Shown piece after piece: positions 1 through 35,345 of a DNA stretch of 35,345 bases. Each line of letters begins with the position of its first letter. Position 1 is the first letter of the stretch. Position numbers and translations under genes: made by a program. Below the pieces are notes generated by a model that saw only the letters and a list, made by a program, of their open reading frames with translations, was not told the DNA's origin and searched no databases. Source of the stretch: Tubiluchus corallicola (Eukaryota > Priapulida > Priapulimorpha > Priapulimorphida > Tubiluchidae); the NCBI GenBank assembly GCA_030141605.1, contig JAQGDQ010001545.1, positions 1 through 35,345 of the forward strand, given 5' to 3'.

Positions 1-90
1 TATAGTATAGTATAGTATAGTATAGTATAGTATAGTATAGTATAGTATAGTATAGCATAGCATAGTATAATATAGTATATAGCATAGTAT
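1..90. repeat. (TATAG)n microsatellite
   Basis: Near-perfect pentanucleotide repeat, starting outside the window. On the minus strand it forms the tail of the retrotransposon 3' end at 91-175, so it probably grew from that element's tail. Confidence 0.9.
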
Positions 91-175
91 AGTAACATCT
101 TTATTTGCCATAATATATTGAGAATCATAACAAAACATTAAGATGCTAAATGTTTAAAAATTGTGCACAGAAACC
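91..175 (-). mobile_element. Non-LTR retrotransposon 3' end fragment
   Basis: The motif TCTTTATTTGCCAT and the following ~40 bases (ATTGA, AATCA) are shared with 5122-5160, the 3' terminus next to a reverse-transcriptase tail. Read on the minus strand, both end GGCAAATAAAGAT and run into an AT-rich microsatellite, as expected of one LINE family's 3' ends. Only the tail is recognisable. Confidence 0.5.
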
Positions 176-235
176 ACAGCTAAATTGTGGTAATTGCACG
201 ATGTTTCAATAGTTTTATTGATAAAGAACGTACGT

Positions 236-330
236 AGTTGAATTGCCGAATTATTCGAATCTATAATTTTAGGTACGAATCAAATTCGAACGTCCGAACT
301 TGAAAATTCCGATGCTCGCCTCTAATGACA
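236..330. mobile_element. Possible hAT-type transposon terminal fragment
   Basis: A TTCGAA-rich tract (ATTCGAATC, AAATTCGAACGTCCGAAC) ends in ATGCTCGCCTCTA. Such TTCG-rich subterminal repeats next to a GAGGCG-type end are typical of some hAT elements. The other end was not found. 176-235 and 331-525 show nothing recognisable. Confidence 0.3.
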
Positions 331-525
331 CGTAATGCAATCTGGATGTTGGTAAAATCCACTTCGGTTTGACTCCAAAACATCGGATAATATACCAGCA
401 GTCTCAAAAACAGCATGTCAATTTTTCTGATGCCGTGTCTTTATAAGCACTTATGAGGTTTAGCAAACTTCTACTGCAATGTTTTGAATATAATAGTAAT
501 TGTGATTTTTGCAGTAAAGTTACAT

Positions 526-957
526 CAAAGGAAGACAGGACGATTTTTCATAAACTACCCCGATTCAAATTTGTTAAAAAGTAAATACATTTTAACACAA
601 TAGTACTGCAAAAGTGTTTCTGATGAATAATTTGATAGATTAAAAACTTAATTAATAGTGGGCGAGCCCAACTATTGGTGACATCACAAACTAACAGAAT
701 TTTCAACAGCAAAAATATTCCACGAGCGTGTTGCACGTGATTGCAAAAGTGAAAATTGAAGTACAGTGCTGCTGCACTAAGATATTCAGTGTGTTGCACT
801 AAAACTAGGCAAGTTTTATGATAAAAATTCAAATTTGAAATTTACCACTGTGCTCACGTATGAGCTGTCAAACGTGTGCAGTACACCACAAACTAACACA
901 TCTGAACTGAGAGGTACAAACACCTGCTTTTTGTGCAATGCGTTTCCAAAAAAATAA
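526..957 (+). mobile_element. MITE family A copy (5' part)
   Basis: Starts CAAAGGAAGACAGGACGATT and aligns throughout with 12163-12600: shared landmarks include GGCGAGCCCAACTATTG, GACATCACAAACTAAC, CACGAGCGTGTTGCA and ACACATCTGAACTGAGAGGT. It is cut off just before the 36-bp array at 1003. No coding capacity; the open frame inside is not a gene. Confidence 0.7.
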
Positions 958-1002
958 GCTTCTAAACTAATACACTGAATAGGTTGCACAATTACTACTT
1001 GG

Positions 1003-1286
1003 GTGTAGGCTCGACCATAGATATCACAAATTACCTGAGTGTAGGCTCGACCATAGATATCACAAATTACCTGAGTGTGGGCTCGACCATAGATATCACA
1101 AATTACCTGAGTGTGGGCTCGACCATAGCTATCACAAATTACCTGAGTGTAGGCTCGACCATAGATATCACAAATTACTTGAGTGTGGACTCGACCATAG
1201 ATATCACAAATTACCTGAGTGTAGGCTTGACCATAGATATCACAAATTACCTGAGTGTAGGCTCGACCATAGATATCACAAATTAC

Positions 1287-1308
<22 letters not shown>
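1003..1308 (-). repeat. 36-bp tandem array copying the exon 18 donor edge
   Basis: Eight full 36-bp units begin at 1003, 1039, 1075, 1111, 1147, 1183, 1219 and 1255, and a partial ninth (1291-1308) is the real exon end. In transcript sense each unit reads CTATGGTCGAGCCTACACTCAG followed by GTAATTTGTGATAT: the last ~22 exon bases, then 14 intron bases with the GT donor. Read-through past the true donor meets TAA at once (AGG TAA). The plus-strand open frame with a 12-residue repeat is a by-product of 36 being divisible by 3. Confidence 0.93.
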
Positions 1309-33011
<31,703 letters not shown>

Positions 33012-33032
33012 CTGCAAAAAACACAAAATTCG

Positions 33033-33100
33033 TTAGTGCGTTAACGCGTTAATGTTAGGTGTTAATGCGTTAACACCTGATGTGTTAAGGTGCAGCGAAT
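33033..33100. repeat. GTTAA-rich palindromic stretch
   Basis: GCGTTAACGCGTTAATG, GGTGTTAATGCGTTAACACC and TGATGTGTTAAGGTG: short overlapping inverted and direct copies of GYGTTAA just upstream of the exon 1 acceptor. No function assigned. Confidence 0.6.
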
Positions 33101-33300
33101 GTGGAATTTACCATGAATTATGAATTGAATTATGAATTTATTCCACAGCAACTCAAACATACATATAAATTGATATTACATTGAAACAAAATAAACTATG
33201 CGAGTTACTGTGAGGAGGAGGAAGGAGCATTGAGCTTTCGAGTTCTCCTGCAGATAAGTGGAACAATTGACAATTAACATTACATTTTCATCAGTTATAA

Positions 33301-33378
33301 CGGAAGGCAGTGAACGGATGCAGGAACTGGGAGATGTGTTTTCCGGGACAAAGCCTCTCACTAGAGTACAGAGAAACG
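33301..33378 (+). pseudogene. Antisense partial copy of WASHC5 exon 3
   Basis: The last 78 nt of exon 3 with its GTATCA donor, in opposite orientation to the gene. No acceptor side is present, because the duplication breakpoint lies within the exon. It cannot be spliced as an internal exon. Confidence 0.9.
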
Positions 33379-33543
33379 GTATCATTTATGCTTACGATTG
33401 ACTAAGGTCAAAGGTTAAACACATGTAATAAATTAGTTTCATCAAAGAGATAAATGAACTTAATCTCACGAATGTTGAAAATGAATATTAAAGTATTTAA
33501 GACGAGAAGAGAATTGATCGGTACTGTACGTAAATTTCCAATA

Positions 33544-34128
33544 CACTCGTATCTCGGCTTGCCGGACCTCGCTTTTACGGATGTCCGAAAAACCGGACAA
33601 AATCTATACCGCTAAAAGTCCTGCATACTACGGACACAGGCCGTTGTTTCCCATGCTGACCGCTACTTGGAGGCCGTCACTTTTTTACATTATTACATCA
33701 GTGCAGGAAAACAAGCGTGTAACGACACGTGTAGCTTGTATGTCAGGAGTGGCCTGTACTAGACGTTTTTGAGACCGTTAAAAAGTCTCGCATTCTGAGG
33801 ATACAGTAGTCCGTTGTTTTGCGAACTGACCGCTAGTAGGGGGGACGGCCACTTTGGCTACATCATTCCATCAGTGTAAAGCCAGTGCAGAAAAATACAG
33901 AGTCAATTATGCAGAGTTGTTTGAGTCAGTTAGCATAGCATTGAGCTTTGCATAAGAGCGTGGCCTATACTAGACATTTTTGAGACAATTAGGTGAGATT
34001 GATTCTACATTACTATGAGTCTAATACACGGTGCCTTCCATTATTAGCTTATTATTGGTAAATACAGACAATTGGAAAATTCGGACTCACGGCTCCCCGC
34101 TTTTGTCCGGCAAACCAAGAAACGAGTG
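33544..34128. mobile_element. MITE family D (right-arm copy)
   Basis: 585 bp mirror of 28427-29013, 2 bp shorter; the length difference falls within the divergent patch at 33614-33746. Ends CACTCGTATCTCGGCTTGCC and (right) GGCAAACCAAGAAACGAGTG. Confidence 0.85.
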
Positions 34129-34294
34129 CATTTGCATCATTTGCAGTGTAATAGTAGCTCCTTATGTGTTTGCCCTTTTATCTTGATGTAGAGAAGTTCA
34201 ATTTGATTGCAACATGCGTTTTAGTAGCTTAATTATGAACTATTTATTTTAAAAAAAGTGGCCTACTAGTTGTAAAATTAGTTTAACCTTCTTT

Positions 34295-34414
<120 letters not shown>

Positions 34415-35140
34415 CTTTTTATTTATCTTGCAACACACGCACAGTTATAATACAATTAATTTGGAAACAAAAATGTGAAGAAAGGGCAGCGAAAGACCAA
34501 TTGGTCATCTAGTCAGCTGCCCTTTGGTTAGTGATGAACATTTTTTATAGGCGCTATGCTACAGTGTATTAGTGTTAGTACTGCTTATAATAAAAATTTA
34601 ATTGTTACGACAATTCTTTCTGACGAGTGTATTTAATTTCAAACAGAATACTGAATACAGAATAATTTATTTGTCTCAATAAACATAATCAACATAGCAT
34701 TAACAAATGATGTGACTGCTAAGCGAGACAGGGTGGCGAAAAGACCGAAAGGTCATCGAGTCTACCACCCTTTTACTAATTTAATAACAAAAATGTACTT
34801 AGATTAGTACTGTGAGCTATGTAAATTAAACTATAATGTAAATGTGATTTAAATTATTATATTTTATCTAAAGCATTATTCTTGTATAGCGGCAGTTGTT
34901 AGTTAGTTGTGCATGCATATGTTATACTTGCATAGCTGGATTAACCGTGTTTTACCATTCACCATTGATGTTATTCGGTTTGTTCTGGTGTTAGCTTTTG
35001 TTTTATGATGGATTAACCGTGTTTTGCCATTCACCATTGATGTTATTCGGTTTGTTGTGGTGTTAAATTTTGTTTTATGAAATCGGTTGCGACAACTTCA
35101 ATCTATTTTGCTTTCATTCAGTATTTTATTTGTGTTTTAG

Positions 35141-35253
35141 AAAATCTGCAAGCTTGGTTTACGGAAATGGCTAAGCAGATATCCTCGCTGAACTACGATG
35201 ATTCAACATCCGCTGGCAGGAAGATCGTACAACTTATTCAAGCGTTAGAAGAG
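35141..35253 (+). pseudogene. Antisense copy of WASHC5 exon 4 with both splice sites
   Basis: Encodes the same [20 protein letters not shown] and [17 protein letters not shown] as exon 4, with its TTTTAG acceptor and GTAAAA donor, but on the plus strand. It lies in the intron upstream of window exon 1. If the region is assembled correctly, it is an antisense duplicate and cannot be used in the sense transcript. Confidence 0.9.
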
Positions 35254-35345
35254 GTAAAAAAACTTGTGTAGTTAATGTAGTTAACATAGGCGTTAACAAC
35301 AGAGAACACATGTAAGTTAATGTAGTTAACAAACAATGTAGAACA

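Noticed and set aside
548-832. 94-residue minus-strand frame similar to one at 12267-12464
   Set aside because: The similarity is that of two MITE family A copies; the frame is not conserved as protein and lies in a non-coding transposon.
35077-35271. A second strumpellin gene on the plus strand
   Set aside because: It is only the inverted copy of exon 4 with its flanking introns; no other exon occurs on that strand within the window except part of exon 3.

Overview
This is an AT-rich, intron-dense animal nuclear sequence, almost certainly from an invertebrate metazoan. One conserved gene fills nearly the whole window: a minus-strand orthologue of WASHC5 (strumpellin), the large scaffold subunit of the endosomal WASH complex, which activates Arp2/3. 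I reconstructed 18 consecutive internal exons (33011 down to 1287) with canonical GT/AG borders and a continuous reading frame. Together they are 2,366 nt, about 788 residues, and match roughly residues 331-1111 of the ~1,159-residue human protein (alignment from memory). The N-terminal ~330 residues lie beyond the right edge and the last ~45 beyond the left edge. I see no second host gene. The species cannot be named from the sequence.

The introns are crowded with repeats. Tandem arrays lie at 1003-1308, 1413-3390, 5808-6028, 6328-7330, 11384-11712, 14600-15645, 15975-16160, 17311-18450, 22640-23340, 26597-27289 and 29335-29519. There are several families of short non-autonomous DNA transposons; three are hAT-like with 8-bp target duplications. 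There are also decayed non-LTR retrotransposon pieces (5329-5598, 21560-22320, 29560-30300), a tRNA-derived SINE (17343-17676), other tRNA-like relics and long microsatellites.

The most unusual structure surrounds exon 18 (1287-1443). Both edges of this exon have been amplified into tandem arrays. About 38 copies of a 52-bp unit carry the 3' splice site plus the first 31 exon bases, and 8 further copies of a 36-bp unit carry the last exon bases plus the 5' splice site. The true exon therefore sits between dozens of copies of its own splice sites, and only the innermost acceptor and donor keep the frame. Exon 13 shows a small one-copy version of the same thing.

The second notable structure is a ~2.05-kb inverted duplication (27210-29256 against 33301-35345, running off the window). 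It carries an antisense copy of all of exon 4 and part of exon 3. The arms look almost identical, including an equal-length 120-bp trinucleotide tract, except for one sharply divergent ~130-bp patch. It may be a recent rearrangement or an assembly artefact.
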